NCBI RefSeq assembly: GCF_029076445.1
Contig: NZ_JARESG010000012.1
Location: forward strand, 88,295-152,294
Origin: Pseudarthrobacter naphthalenicus
GTDB lineage: Bacteria; Actinomycetota; Actinomycetes; Actinomycetales; Micrococcaceae
DNA length: 64,000 bases
Direction: 5' to 3'
The translations under genes were made by a program, and so were the position numbers. A model generated the notes under the pieces. The model worked only from the letters and a program-made list of their open reading frames with translations. It ran no database searches and was not told where the DNA came from. Each line of letters starts with the position of its first letter. Position 1 is the first letter of the stretch. Below, in pieces: positions 24,736-33,779 of the stretch.

Positions 24736-26957
24736 CAAATAAACCGGACGGTCGAGACTTGGCAGTTGGTCCAGGCGAAGGCTGAGGGCGTTGAGAAACT
24801 TATGCTTCGCCCGTTAGACGTAAGCGTTGTTGTCGCACCGCCCCAAGCGTTGATGTGTGTGGAGGCGATGGAGTAGGTTCCTCTGACGCAACCCACCGAT
24901 TCAAGCCGGTCCAATGCCGCCCTTGCCTTCTGTAACGCTTCTTCAACCTCCGCGACCGTGGGGACTCGAGTTTTTGCATGATGGAGCCCGTTTCGGGCAG
25001 TCATTATGCCCGAATTCTTGAGCTCACTCCCAATTTCAGCTAACGCATCCTTGAGCTTCACTTGCGACTCAGGCAAGAGGTCCAAGAATGGGTGTACGTG
25101 TGCAAAAGGAAACTGCTGCAAAGATGTGAGTTTTGCGAATTGAGGGAATCCGTCGCTATCGCGTCGATGGAGTTCGCTGCGCTCGCGGAGATTTCCTAAC
25201 AGCTTCGAAAGTCGAATGTAGCCCTCAACAATTGAGCTGAGAACGGGTTCATCCGAAAGACCATATTTATCTTCGCTTTCATCGACGGTGGCATTTAGCG
25301 TGGATATGGTAAACGCCCGTGCTTGGGTCTCAAAGAACACAAACGGATCATTGCTCGAATAGTGGTCCTCCAACAAAGCCCAGGTCGCGAAGGACAATGA
25401 GTCAAAAAGAAATCGCTCTAGACAGACAAAGTAGTCTGAGGAAGCCGCACGGAGGCCTTCCGCCGTGCGGGTCAGCTCGACCGACGCCGTCTTGGCGAGA
25501 CTCTCCAATCCGTGGTGGAGGCGCCAGTACTCATCACGCAGATCGCTAGAGCGGGGCAGCGGAAAGCCTAGTTTCCACAAAATGGAATCCCGAAGCGATC
25601 GATTATCTTGGTTTATAGGTATGCCCAGCGCAGTACAGACTTTGTTCGCATTGGCTCGGCGGGCGAGCACCAGTGTTTCGATCACCTGGATGGGCTCGGA
25701 TGTGCGTAGAAACTCCTCCAATCGTTCGCGAGGGGTATTGCCGACTGTGCCTCGGAGTATCCAAGCCAGCTCCTCGATTTCATCTGGCGAATCTACGTCA
25801 AAAAGCGAACGTGCAAGTGAGGAGAGCCGAAGTAAGGGGAGGCTGCTGTCGACACTCACTGCGCGCGTACCGAGCCTACTGATTTGTGACCGGAGGTTCC
25901 AAGCGCCCGATCGTAGGCTGGCATTGGTTCTGGGTCTACGCACTTCGTCGCCCGGAATGGAGATGACAGAGTCCTGTACTGAAGAATCAAGGATTTCGAC
26001 GAGCGATGCATCTGGCAGCATAAAGAGGAGTTGCAACAGTTGCGGACGATTCATTAATTCAAGATCTTGATCTTGACCCCCTAATCCGAGGCTAATCTTT
26101 GCTTCGTGCAACTCCGCACCGCGGATTTTTGTGGCTTGAATTACCAGGTTCCTGAGTTCATGATCACTGAAAGCGTCCCCAATGAGGTAGCAGATTGTCG
26201 AGTGACCTTCGACCGAATAGCCATTTATCCTCGATTCGGTGAAATCTGCAACAAAGGCATTCCACTCAGAGGGATCATCGCTAATTTGATCCAATAACTT
26301 GTTGAGGGACGGACGGCTCTTGTTCACGCCGGCTTCAATGCTCGTCGTTAGTTGCACTCTATGAACAAGCCCGCAGGCGTAGTCGGCGCAGTGCTGAAGG
26401 GGTACAGATGTTGTTGGGTTTAGGTGTCGTTCAAAGTCGCGTTTGCGTAATCCGTAAGGGCCGATCAGGTATCTACCCGCTTGAAATACGCCTTGGGGCA
26501 TACCTTCCAGGAGCCGCAAGGTGTCCTCATGGTTGAGATAGTCGCGTTCTTCATTGAACAGCTCTGCGGCCCGGTCGTAAAGTGACCGGCCAAACACCAA
26601 GGGGAAGCGAAGTTCTCCGGCCACGATCTCGCCAGAAATGGCAGCGGCGAGCTGGTCAAGGTCGATGCGCTCGACGTCAACGAGTGGTTCAACGTGAACC
26701 AATCCCAATAGAGCCAGGACGTTGGCGTCCTTGGCGTTGACTTTCTCTTTGGTTGTTAGTTGGCTTCGGATACGTGTTCCAACGTCGCTTAGAAGTATTG
26801 CTGCATTGAGTTCTTCGGATGGCCTATATGAGTTATCAATAACGCAGCCGCGAAGGATAGCAACCAACGAGAGAAGATCGAGCAGTTTCTGGCGCCACTG
26901 CTCGTCGGGATATTTTGTAGCAAGTTCGGTACGATTGAGCCTCTTTACGGGCGTCAT
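24735..26957 (-). CDS. Large protein of unknown family with C-terminal HEPN-like motif
   Basis: A 740-residue cytosolic protein that I do not recognise. It is mostly alpha-helical in character with no signal peptide, membrane helix, Walker motif or obvious zinc site. Near the C-terminus, R655-N-G-L-H-H660 within LKNSGIMTARNGLHHAKTR fits the R-x4-6-H core of HEPN ribonuclease domains, and it is followed by a long helix (VAEVEEALQKARAALDRLES), also HEPN-like. A preceding helical region at 500-600 (FVCLERFLFDSLSFATWALLE) could be the rest of that domain. GC content is near 50%, far below the neighbours, so the gene was probably acquired. GGGGGAG precedes the ATG. It is divergent from the DUF4041/GIY-YIG gene and coupled to a small downstream ORF. 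A defence or toxin role is inference. Confidence 0.65.
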   Translation of the reverse strand: MTPVKRLNRTELATKYPDEQWRQKLLDLLSLVAILRGCVIDNSYRPSEELNAAILLSDVGTRIRSQLTTKEKVNAKDANVLALLGLVHVEPLVDVERIDLDQLAAAISGEIVAGELRFPLVFGRSLYDRAAELFNEERDYLNHEDTLRLLEGMPQGVFQAGRYLIGPYGLRKRDFERHLNPTTSVPLQHCADYACGLVHRVQLTTSIEAGVNKSRPSLNKLLDQISDDPSEWNAFVADFTESRINGYSVEGHSTICYLIGDAFSDHELRNLVIQATKIRGAELHEAKISLGLGGQDQDLELMNRPQLLQLLFMLPDASLVEILDSSVQDSVISIPGDEVRRPRTNASLRSGAWNLRSQISRLGTRAVSVDSSLPLLRLSSLARSLFDVDSPDEIEELAWILRGTVGNTPRERLEEFLRTSEPIQVIETLVLARRANANKVCTALGIPINQDNRSLRDSILWKLGFPLPRSSDLRDEYWRLHHGLESLAKTASVELTRTAEGLRAASSDYFVCLERFLFDSLSFATWALLEDHYSSNDPFVFFETQARAFTISTLNATVDESEDKYGLSDEPVLSSIVEGYIRLSKLLGNLRERSELHRRDSDGFPQFAKLTSLQQFPFAHVHPFLDLLPESQVKLKDALAEIGSELKNSGIMTARNGLHHAKTRVPTVAEVEEALQKARAALDRLESVGCVRGTYSIASTHINAWGGATTTLTSNGRSISFSTPSAFAWTNCQVSTVRFI

Positions 26958-27205
26958 TGCTCCCCCAAGTCATAAATTCAATGGCTTACACCACGATAGC
27001 CAGTATTTGTGGAATATTCTGAATTCTGAGGGTGATTCTTCTAGATGTCAGTCGCGGCCGAGCAGCTGTGTGCAGATTGAAGGCAAGAGAGGTCCTGAGG
27101 ATGCCCATCAATGCGCGCGGTTCTCCTTGCTCAACACGTAAGTGGGCGTCCTGTCAGTGACTGCTGCTACGGTTCGAGCATCGTTACTCGACTATTGGGG
27201 GAATC
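26958..27205. other. AT-rich divergent promoter region
   Basis: This 248-base gap separates the divergent HEPN-motif gene and the DUF4041/GIY-YIG gene. It is AT-rich near the HEPN side. Both genes have near-identical strong ribosome-binding sites (TTGGGGGAGC and TTGGGGGAATC), each directly before its ATG. No clear operator is seen. Confidence 0.4.
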
Positions 27206-28726
27206 ATGTCAGACGTGTCATCCGGGCCTGCGCCGGAGCCGGAGAAACCAAATAAGGCGCCCGCTCCATTTGCTAAGCACATCGCATGGGCCTGCGTAGC
27301 CCTTCTACTTACCGCGTTGCTTGCGGCTGCATTCTTTCCATTGAGACTCATACCGGCGTGCGGTGTGCTCTGGATTCTGCTCGACGTCCTGAAACAGTAC
27401 AAGAAGGCCTTTGGTGCACCTGCCGAAGGCTTCGGGATCAGCGCTGAGAACACCTACCGAACTAGCCTCGGCGCTCCGCCACTCCCGGCCTTCGGGCTGA
27501 AGCAGTATGCAGATGAGGTGTACAAGGCGAACGCCCAAATGCTTGCTGACCTGCAGAGGCTCGGCGCACTGGACACTCTGGCCAAGGAACGCCACAACGC
27601 CGATCTGATGGCCAGCATCGCTTCCGCGCAGCGGGACTTGGCGGCGATCAACGCAGAGCTGGCCACCGTCCGTGGGGAGGTGCTGGACGTCCGGCAGGTC
27701 GCAGATCGCCACAATGTTGGATTCTACGACTACGAGCATCCGGCCGAGACATCAGTAAAGCTGGCCGATGAACTGGGCGCCGTGCGAGCACGCATCAAAG
27801 ACAAGTTGCGGGAGAAGACTGCAGTGACTACTGTCTCCGGTTTCACCTTCAACGGCTCAACGAAGGAGGGCGCCAAGTTCGTCCGTGACCTCTCCGCGCT
27901 GCTTCTCCGCGCCTACAACGCCGAGGCCGAGAACTGCGTGAAAACGGTGAAAGCCGGGAACCTTCACACTGCGGCCGCCCGACTTGAGAAGGCCCGGGAG
28001 CAGATCGCGAAGCGAGGCACCATGATTGGACTCCAAATCACCAACGCATTCCACTCTTTGCGTGAGAAAGAACTCGAATTGGCTGCCCGGCACCTAGAAG
28101 CCGTAGCCATCCAAAAGCAAATGGAGGCCGAGGCCCGGGCCGAAGCCCGCGAGGCGGCCAAAGCGCAGCGCGAGTGGGAGGCGCTGAAAGCCAAACAGCA
28201 GAAGGAAGTGGACCACTACGCCACTGTGCTCGTTCAACTGCAGGCTGCGGGCGACCTGGAAGGTGTCCAGCGTATCCAGGAGCAGCTCGAGGAGGCAGAA
28301 GCAAAGCTGGCCGATGCCGAAGACAACGCGCTGAACATCCGCGCCGGCTACGTGTACGTTATCTCCAACCTCGGCGCATTCGGTGAGGGCGTTGTGAAGA
28401 TCGGCATGACCCGTCGCCTCAATCCAATGGAACGCGTCCGCGAACTTGGCGATGCGTCGGTTCCGTTCCTTTTTGACGTCCACGCCCTGTTCTTTTCGAA
28501 GGATGCAGTCGGTATTGAGACCATGCTCCACCAGCATTTTGCTGGCCAGCGTGTGAATCTCGTGAACTTGCGGCGGGAGTACTTCTACGCGTCCCCTTCG
28601 GACGTGAAGAACGCTCTAGTGGAGCACCATGTGGAACTGGTCGAGTACAAGGAGAACGCGCCCGCAGAGGAATTCGCCGCATCCAAGGACCTGCGCGAGG
28701 CAATGTTGGTACCGGCCGCCGTTTAG
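27206..28726 (+). CDS. DUF4041-type coiled-coil protein with GIY-YIG (T5orf172/MUG113) nuclease domain
   Basis: A 506-residue protein in three parts. Residues 24-60 hold two closely spaced hydrophobic segments, suggesting membrane attachment. Residues 100-380 are alpha-helical with DUF4041 character, including a long charged coiled coil at about 285-378 rich in A, E, K and Q. Residues 381-465 are a GIY-YIG nuclease-like domain: GYVYVISN, then VVKIGMTRRLNPMERVREL with the conserved R, and E439 in GIETMLHQHF. T5orf172 domains are frequent in phages and mobile regions. GGGGGA precedes the ATG. An intrinsic terminator follows. It is divergent from the HEPN-motif gene, so the two could be a functional pair or two separate accessory genes. 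Confidence 0.85.
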   Translation: MSDVSSGPAPEPEKPNKAPAPFAKHIAWACVALLLTALLAAAFFPLRLIPACGVLWILLDVLKQYKKAFGAPAEGFGISAENTYRTSLGAPPLPAFGLKQYADEVYKANAQMLADLQRLGALDTLAKERHNADLMASIASAQRDLAAINAELATVRGEVLDVRQVADRHNVGFYDYEHPAETSVKLADELGAVRARIKDKLREKTAVTTVSGFTFNGSTKEGAKFVRDLSALLLRAYNAEAENCVKTVKAGNLHTAAARLEKAREQIAKRGTMIGLQITNAFHSLREKELELAARHLEAVAIQKQMEAEARAEAREAAKAQREWEALKAKQQKEVDHYATVLVQLQAAGDLEGVQRIQEQLEEAEAKLADAEDNALNIRAGYVYVISNLGAFGEGVVKIGMTRRLNPMERVRELGDASVPFLFDVHALFFSKDAVGIETMLHQHFAGQRVNLVNLRREYFYASPSDVKNALVEHHVELVEYKENAPAEEFAASKDLREAMLVPAAV

Positions 28727-28744
28727 CTTCACCTGACTGAAGCA

Positions 28745-28785
28745 GAGCGGGCGGCGGTGGGCACTCCGCCGTCGTCCGCTCTTTT
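28745..28785 (+). terminator. Intrinsic terminator after the GIY-YIG gene
   Basis: Arms 28745-28760 and 28766-28781 pair over 16 bp with three G-U pairs around a 5-base loop, followed by TTTT at 28782-28785. Confidence 0.85.
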
Positions 28786-28856
28786 GAATCGGATCACCCC
28801 CCGTAGTACACAGACACACAGCGCAACGTTCCGGCCCCCACACGTAACCTGTTTAG

Positions 28857-31800
28857 ATGCCTCGTTTTGCGCTTGATATTGAGTCCGTGCCCCGCCCTGC
28901 CCGTTCGCAGGAGCTCCTGGACGCCGTGAACCACTCCGTGGTCATTGCCGACGGCGCAATGGGCACGATGCTGCAGGGCCGGGACCTCTCACTTGAGAAG
29001 GATTTCCTGGGCCTCGAAGGCTGCAACGAGATCCTCAACGACACCCGCCCCGACGTCCTTGCCGACATCCACGACGCCTACTTCGCCACCGGCATCGACG
29101 CAGTGGAAACCAACACCTTCGGCGCCAACTGGTCCAACCTCTCGGACTACGGCATCGACGACCGCATCGCGGAGCTCGCCCTCAAGGGCGCAAAGATCGC
29201 CCGCGAACGCGCCGAGGCTGCGGAAGAAACAGACGGCCGCATGCGCTGGGTCCTCGGCTCCATGGGCCCGGGCACCAAGCTCCCCAGCCTCGGCCACACC
29301 AGCTACGACTACCTCAAACAGACCTTCGCCCTCCAGGCCGAGGGCCTCATCGACGGCGGCGCGGACGCCTTCCTCATCGAAACCAGCCAGGACCTCCTGC
29401 AGACCAAAGCCGCTGTCAACGGCTGCAAGCAGGCCATCGTCACCCGCGGCATCCGCCTCCCCATCTTCGTCGAGGTCACCGTCGAAACCACCGGAACCAT
29501 GCTCATGGGCTCCGAAATCGGCGCCGCGCTCACCGCCCTCGAGCCGCTCGGCGTCGACGCCATCGGCCTGAACTGCGCCACCGGCCCTGACGAGATGAGC
29601 GAGCACCTGCGCCACCTCTCCAAGCAGTCCTCCGTGGCCATCGCCTGCATGCCCAACGCCGGCCTGCCCATCCTCGGCGCCAACGGCGCCCACTACCCGC
29701 TCACCCCCACCGAACTCGCCACCGCGCACGAACAGTTCGTGCGCGAATTCGGCCTGGGCCTGGTGGGCGGCTGCTGCGGTACGACGCCGGAGCACATAGC
29801 CGCCGTCGTCGAACGTCTTGCGCCCTTCCGCACCCGCGAGACGAAAGCGAGCAGCGGCCCCGCCCGCGTCCCCACCGAGCGCGAGGCCGGCGTCGCCTCC
29901 CTCTACCAGCACGTGAACTTCGACCAGGACGCCTCCTACCTCGCCATCGGTGAGCGCACCAACGCCAACGGCTCCAAGGCGTTCCGCCAGGCGATGCTCG
30001 AAGAGCGCTGGGACGACTGCGTCGACATCGCCCGCGAGCAGATCCGCGTCGGCGCCCACCTGCTCGACGTCTGCATCGACTACGTGGGGCGCGACGGCGT
30101 CGCCGACATGAAGGAGATCGTCTCGCGTTTCGCGTCGGCCTCCACGCTCCCTCTGGTCATGGACTCCACCGAACCGGCCGTACTTCAGGCCGGGCTCGAA
30201 CACATCGGCGGCCGCCCGGTGGTCAACTCCGTCAACTACGAGGACGGCGACGGCCCGGACAGCCGCTTCGCGCGCATCATGCCGCTGGTGAAGGAACACG
30301 GCACCGCCGTGATCGCCCTGACCATCGACGAACAGGGCCAGGCCCGCACCACCGAAGGCAAGGTGGCCATCGCCTCCCGCCTCGTCGGCGCCCTGGTGGG
30401 CGAATGGGGGATGCGCGTCGAGGACATCATCGTCGACGCCCTGACCTTCCCCGTCGCCACCGGCCAGGAAGAAACCCGCCGGGACGGCATCGAAACCATC
30501 GAGGCCATCCGCCAGATCACCGCGAAGTACCCCGGCATCAACACCACGCTGGGCGTCTCCAACGTGTCCTTCGGACTGAACCCGGCTGCGCGCGTCGTCC
30601 TGAACTCCGTGTTCCTGCACGAGGCCGTGCAGGCGGGCCTCACCAGCGGCATCATCGACGCCGCCAAGATCGTGCCGCTCGCCTCCCTCCCGGAGGAGCA
30701 GCGCAAGGTGGCCCTGGACCTCGTCTGGGACAAGCGCGAGTACGACGCCGAGGGCAACACCACCTACGACCCCCTGGCCATCATGCTGGACATGTTCGCC
30801 GGCGTCGACACCGCGGCGCTCAAGGACCAGCGCGCGGCCGAACTCGCCGCGCTGCCCACGGGCGCGCGCCTGGAACGGCGCATCATCGACGGCGAAGGCA
30901 AGGGCCTCGAAGAGGACCTCGACCTGGCGCGGAGTGAGGGCATGACCCCGCTCGGCATCATCAACGACCACCTGCTCGAGGGCATGAAGGTGGTGGGCGA
31001 GCGCTTCGGCGCCGGCGAAATGCAGCTGCCGTTCGTGCTGCAGTCCGCCGAGGTGATGAAGAACGCCGTCGCCCTGCTCGAGCCGCACATGGAGAAGTCC
31101 GATTCCTCCGGCAAGGGCACCATGGTGATCGCCACCGTGCGCGGGGACGTGCACGACATCGGCAAGAACCTGGTGGACATCATCCTCACCAACAATGGCT
31201 ACAAAGTGGTCAACATCGGCATCAAGCAGGGCATCGCCGAGATCATGGCCGCCGCGGAGGAACACAACGCGGACGTAATCGGCATGTCCGGGCTGCTGGT
31301 GAAGTCCACCGTGGTGATGAAGGAGAACCTCGCCGAGCTGCAGTCCCGAGGCCTGGCGAAGAAGTGGCCCATCATCCTCGGCGGCGCAGCCCTCACCCGC
31401 GCCTACGTGGAGCAGGACCTGGCCGAGCAGTTCGACGGCGTGGTCCGGTACGCCAAGGACGCCTTCGAAGGCCTTTCCCTCATGGAGCCGCTGGTCCGCG
31501 TGGCCCGCGGCGAGTCGCCGGACGACGTCGGCCTTCCGCCGCTGAAGAAGCGCATCCACAAGGGCGGCGCTAAGTTCACGGTGACCGAGCCCGAGGCCAT
31601 GCCCGGCCGGTCCGACGTCGCCGCCGACAACCCCGTGCCCGCCCCGCCGTTCTGGGGCACGCGCATTGTGCGCGGCGTCTCGCTTCACGACTACTCGGCG
31701 TTCCTCGACGAGCGCGCCACCTTCATGGGCCAGTGGGGGCTCAAGCCCGGCCGCGGCGAGGACGGCGCCTCCTACGAGGAACTGGTGGAACGCGAGGGCC

Positions 31801-32495
31801 GGCCGCGCCTGCGCTACTGGCTGGACCGCATCCTCGGCGAGGGCATGCTGGACGCGTCCGTCGCCTACGGCTACTTCCCCGTCGTCTCCGAGGGGGAGCA
31901 GGTGGTGGTGCTGCACCACGGGGAGGATCGCGACGGCGTCCTGGGCACCGCGGGGCTCCTCGCCCCGGACGGTGGTTCAGGCGGTCCGATCGGTACCGAC
32001 CGGCTGAGCTTCAACTTCCCGCGCCAGCGCCGCGACCGGCACCTGTGCCTGGCGGACTTCGTGAAGTCCCGCGAATCCGGCCAGATCGACGTGCTGCCCG
32101 TCCAGCTGGTCACCGCCGGCTCGAAGATCGAGGAGTTCACCTCCAAGATGTTCGCCGCCAACCAATACCGCGACTACTACGAGCTCAACGGCCTGGTCAT
32201 GCAGCTCACCGAGGCGCTGGCTGAGTTCTGGCACGCCCGCATCCGCAAGGAACTGGGCTTCGCCTCCGAGGAGCCGAAGGACACGGCAGGGTATTTCAAG
32301 CTCGACTACCGCGGTGCCCGGTTCTCACTCGGCTACCCCGCGTGCCCGGACATGGAGGACCGCCGCAAGGTGACGGAGCTGCTCAAGCCCGAGCGGATGG
32401 GCGTGGTCCTGAGCGACGAGCTGATGCTGCACCCCGAGCAGTCCACCGACGCGTTCGTGTTCCACCACCCGGAGGCCAAGTACTTCAAGGTGTGA
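28857..32495 (+). CDS. metH: Cobalamin-dependent methionine synthase
   Basis: A complete 1212-residue MetH with all four modules. Homocysteine domain (1-330): ADGAMGTMLQ and zinc ligands C240 (GLNCATG), C306 and C307 (GGCCGTTPEH). Methyltetrahydrofolate domain (about 355-625): YLAIGERTNANGSKAF. Cap and cobalamin domain (about 665-900): the D764-x-H766-x-x-G769 signature in GDVHDIGKNLVD. Reactivation domain (about 930-1212): YGYFPVVSEG and RFSLGYPACPDMEDR. It transfers the methyl group from methyltetrahydrofolate to homocysteine. No cobalamin riboswitch was recognised upstream. The single-chain ECF transporter at 40-43 kb could supply its cofactor, which is inference. Confidence 0.97.
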   Translation: MPRFALDIESVPRPARSQELLDAVNHSVVIADGAMGTMLQGRDLSLEKDFLGLEGCNEILNDTRPDVLADIHDAYFATGIDAVETNTFGANWSNLSDYGIDDRIAELALKGAKIARERAEAAEETDGRMRWVLGSMGPGTKLPSLGHTSYDYLKQTFALQAEGLIDGGADAFLIETSQDLLQTKAAVNGCKQAIVTRGIRLPIFVEVTVETTGTMLMGSEIGAALTALEPLGVDAIGLNCATGPDEMSEHLRHLSKQSSVAIACMPNAGLPILGANGAHYPLTPTELATAHEQFVREFGLGLVGGCCGTTPEHIAAVVERLAPFRTRETKASSGPARVPTEREAGVASLYQHVNFDQDASYLAIGERTNANGSKAFRQAMLEERWDDCVDIAREQIRVGAHLLDVCIDYVGRDGVADMKEIVSRFASASTLPLVMDSTEPAVLQAGLEHIGGRPVVNSVNYEDGDGPDSRFARIMPLVKEHGTAVIALTIDEQGQARTTEGKVAIASRLVGALVGEWGMRVEDIIVDALTFPVATGQEETRRDGIETIEAIRQITAKYPGINTTLGVSNVSFGLNPAARVVLNSVFLHEAVQAGLTSGIIDAAKIVPLASLPEEQRKVALDLVWDKREYDAEGNTTYDPLAIMLDMFAGVDTAALKDQRAAELAALPTGARLERRIIDGEGKGLEEDLDLARSEGMTPLGIINDHLLEGMKVVGERFGAGEMQLPFVLQSAEVMKNAVALLEPHMEKSDSSGKGTMVIATVRGDVHDIGKNLVDIILTNNGYKVVNIGIKQGIAEIMAAAEEHNADVIGMSGLLVKSTVVMKENLAELQSRGLAKKWPIILGGAALTRAYVEQDLAEQFDGVVRYAKDAFEGLSLMEPLVRVARGESPDDVGLPPLKKRIHKGGAKFTVTEPEAMPGRSDVAADNPVPAPPFWGTRIVRGVSLHDYSAFLDERATFMGQWGLKPGRGEDGASYEELVEREGRPRLRYWLDRILGEGMLDASVAYGYFPVVSEGEQVVVLHHGEDRDGVLGTAGLLAPDGGSGGPIGTDRLSFNFPRQRRDRHLCLADFVKSRESGQIDVLPVQLVTAGSKIEEFTSKMFAANQYRDYYELNGLVMQLTEALAEFWHARIRKELGFASEEPKDTAGYFKLDYRGARFSLGYPACPDMEDRRKVTELLKPERMGVVLSDELMLHPEQSTDAFVFHHPEAKYFKV

Positions 32496-32524
32496 GTGCC
32501 GTGCCGCTGTGAAAGGCTGCAGTT

Positions 32525-33757
32525 ATGGACACCTCATCTCGGGAACATGACCTCGTTCTTTATGGAGCGACGGGTTTCGTTGGCAGGCTGATCGCCGCCT
32601 ACCTCGCCGAGCATGCACCGGCCGGGATGCGGGTCGGGCTCGCGGGCCGGTCCACGTCCAGGCTCGAGGCGGTCCGGTCGGAGTTGCCGGCCGCGGCGCA
32701 CGGGTGGGCCCTCATCGAAGCCGACTCGGGGGATGCGGACTCAATCGCCGCCCTGGCTGCGAGCACACGCGTGCTCTTCACCACCGTCGGTCCCTACGCG
32801 AAGCACGGACTGCCCGTCGTCGAGGCCTGCGCCCGGGCCGGTACCCACTACGCCGACCTCGCCGGTGAGGTGTCCTTCATCCGGGAGGCGATCGATCGCT
32901 GCGACACTCTGGCCAGGACGACCGGGGCCAGGATCGTTCACTCCTGCGGCTACGACTCTGTGCCGTCCGATCTCGCCGTACTGCTGCTGCATCAGGCCGC
33001 AGAAGCCGATGGCGCTGGCGGTCTGGCCGAGGTGCAACTCGTTGCGAGGGCCAAGGCCGGCATCAGCGGAGGCACGCTCGAATCGATGCGCGGGCAGCTC
33101 GATGCGATGCGATCGAGCACCGCCCTGCGGTCATTAGTCGCTGACCCCTACGCTTTGAGCCCCGACCGCACACGGGAGCCGACGACACCACAGCCTCCTG
33201 ACGCCGGTCCTGTGCGCCGTTCCGCTGACGGCACCTGGACCGCGCCGTTCATCATGGCCCCGTTCAACACCCGGATAGTGCGCCGCAGCAACGCACTGCA
33301 GGGCTGGGCCTACGGCCGCTCCCTTCAGTACGGCGAGGTGATGGGGGTGGCCCCCGGACCGGCGGGAGCGGTCCTCGCCAGGGCGTTGACCCTGGGGCTC
33401 CGGGCATTCACGGGCGCGATGGCATTTCCACTGACCCGGAAGGTGCTCGACCGCTTTCTTCCGGTACCGGGTACGGGTCCGAGCACCAGCATGCAGCGCG
33501 CGGGCTGGTTCCACTCCCAGGTGACCGCCCGCACCGAGGACGGCCAGCGTTACCAGGCGATTGCTGCTGGCCCCGGTGATCCCGGCTATGCCGCCACCGC
33601 CGTGATGGCAGGGGAGACAGCACTCGCTCTTGCCCTCGACGGTGACCGGCTGCCGCCCGCGAAAGGGTCGCTGACACCGGCCACGGCACTCGGCAGCGTG
33701 CTCATAGAGCGACTCCGCGCGGCCGGCCACACGTACGCGGTAAGTAAACTCGCCTGA
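32525..33757 (+). CDS. Saccharopine dehydrogenase-like NAD(P) oxidoreductase
   Basis: A 410-residue protein of the saccharopine dehydrogenase/trans-acting enoyl reductase family. The N-terminal Rossmann domain has VLYGATGFVGRLIAAYL and AGRSTSRLEAV, followed by TVGPYAKHGLPVVEACARAGTHYADLAGE and HSCGYDSVPSDLAVLL, which are typical of mycobacterial-type enoyl reductases and their broad family. No polyketide or lipid synthesis cluster is adjacent, so the substrate is unknown. It starts 29 bases after metH and may be read through from it. Confidence 0.85.
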   Translation: MDTSSREHDLVLYGATGFVGRLIAAYLAEHAPAGMRVGLAGRSTSRLEAVRSELPAAAHGWALIEADSGDADSIAALAASTRVLFTTVGPYAKHGLPVVEACARAGTHYADLAGEVSFIREAIDRCDTLARTTGARIVHSCGYDSVPSDLAVLLLHQAAEADGAGGLAEVQLVARAKAGISGGTLESMRGQLDAMRSSTALRSLVADPYALSPDRTREPTTPQPPDAGPVRRSADGTWTAPFIMAPFNTRIVRRSNALQGWAYGRSLQYGEVMGVAPGPAGAVLARALTLGLRAFTGAMAFPLTRKVLDRFLPVPGTGPSTSMQRAGWFHSQVTARTEDGQRYQAIAAGPGDPGYAATAVMAGETALALALDGDRLPPAKGSLTPATALGSVLIERLRAAGHTYAVSKLA

Positions 33758-33779
33758 ACCCGGATCTGCAGGTCACCTG

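Noticed and set aside
28727..28856. Possible cobalamin riboswitch before metH
   Set aside because: The gap is largely occupied by the upstream terminator and contains no B12-box-like sequence.
28989..31919. 976-codon open frame on the minus strand
   Set aside because: It lies entirely antisense to metH and its translation is a histidine/valine/glycine-rich mirror of high-GC codon bias with no domain. Such long shadow frames are expected opposite GC-rich genes.
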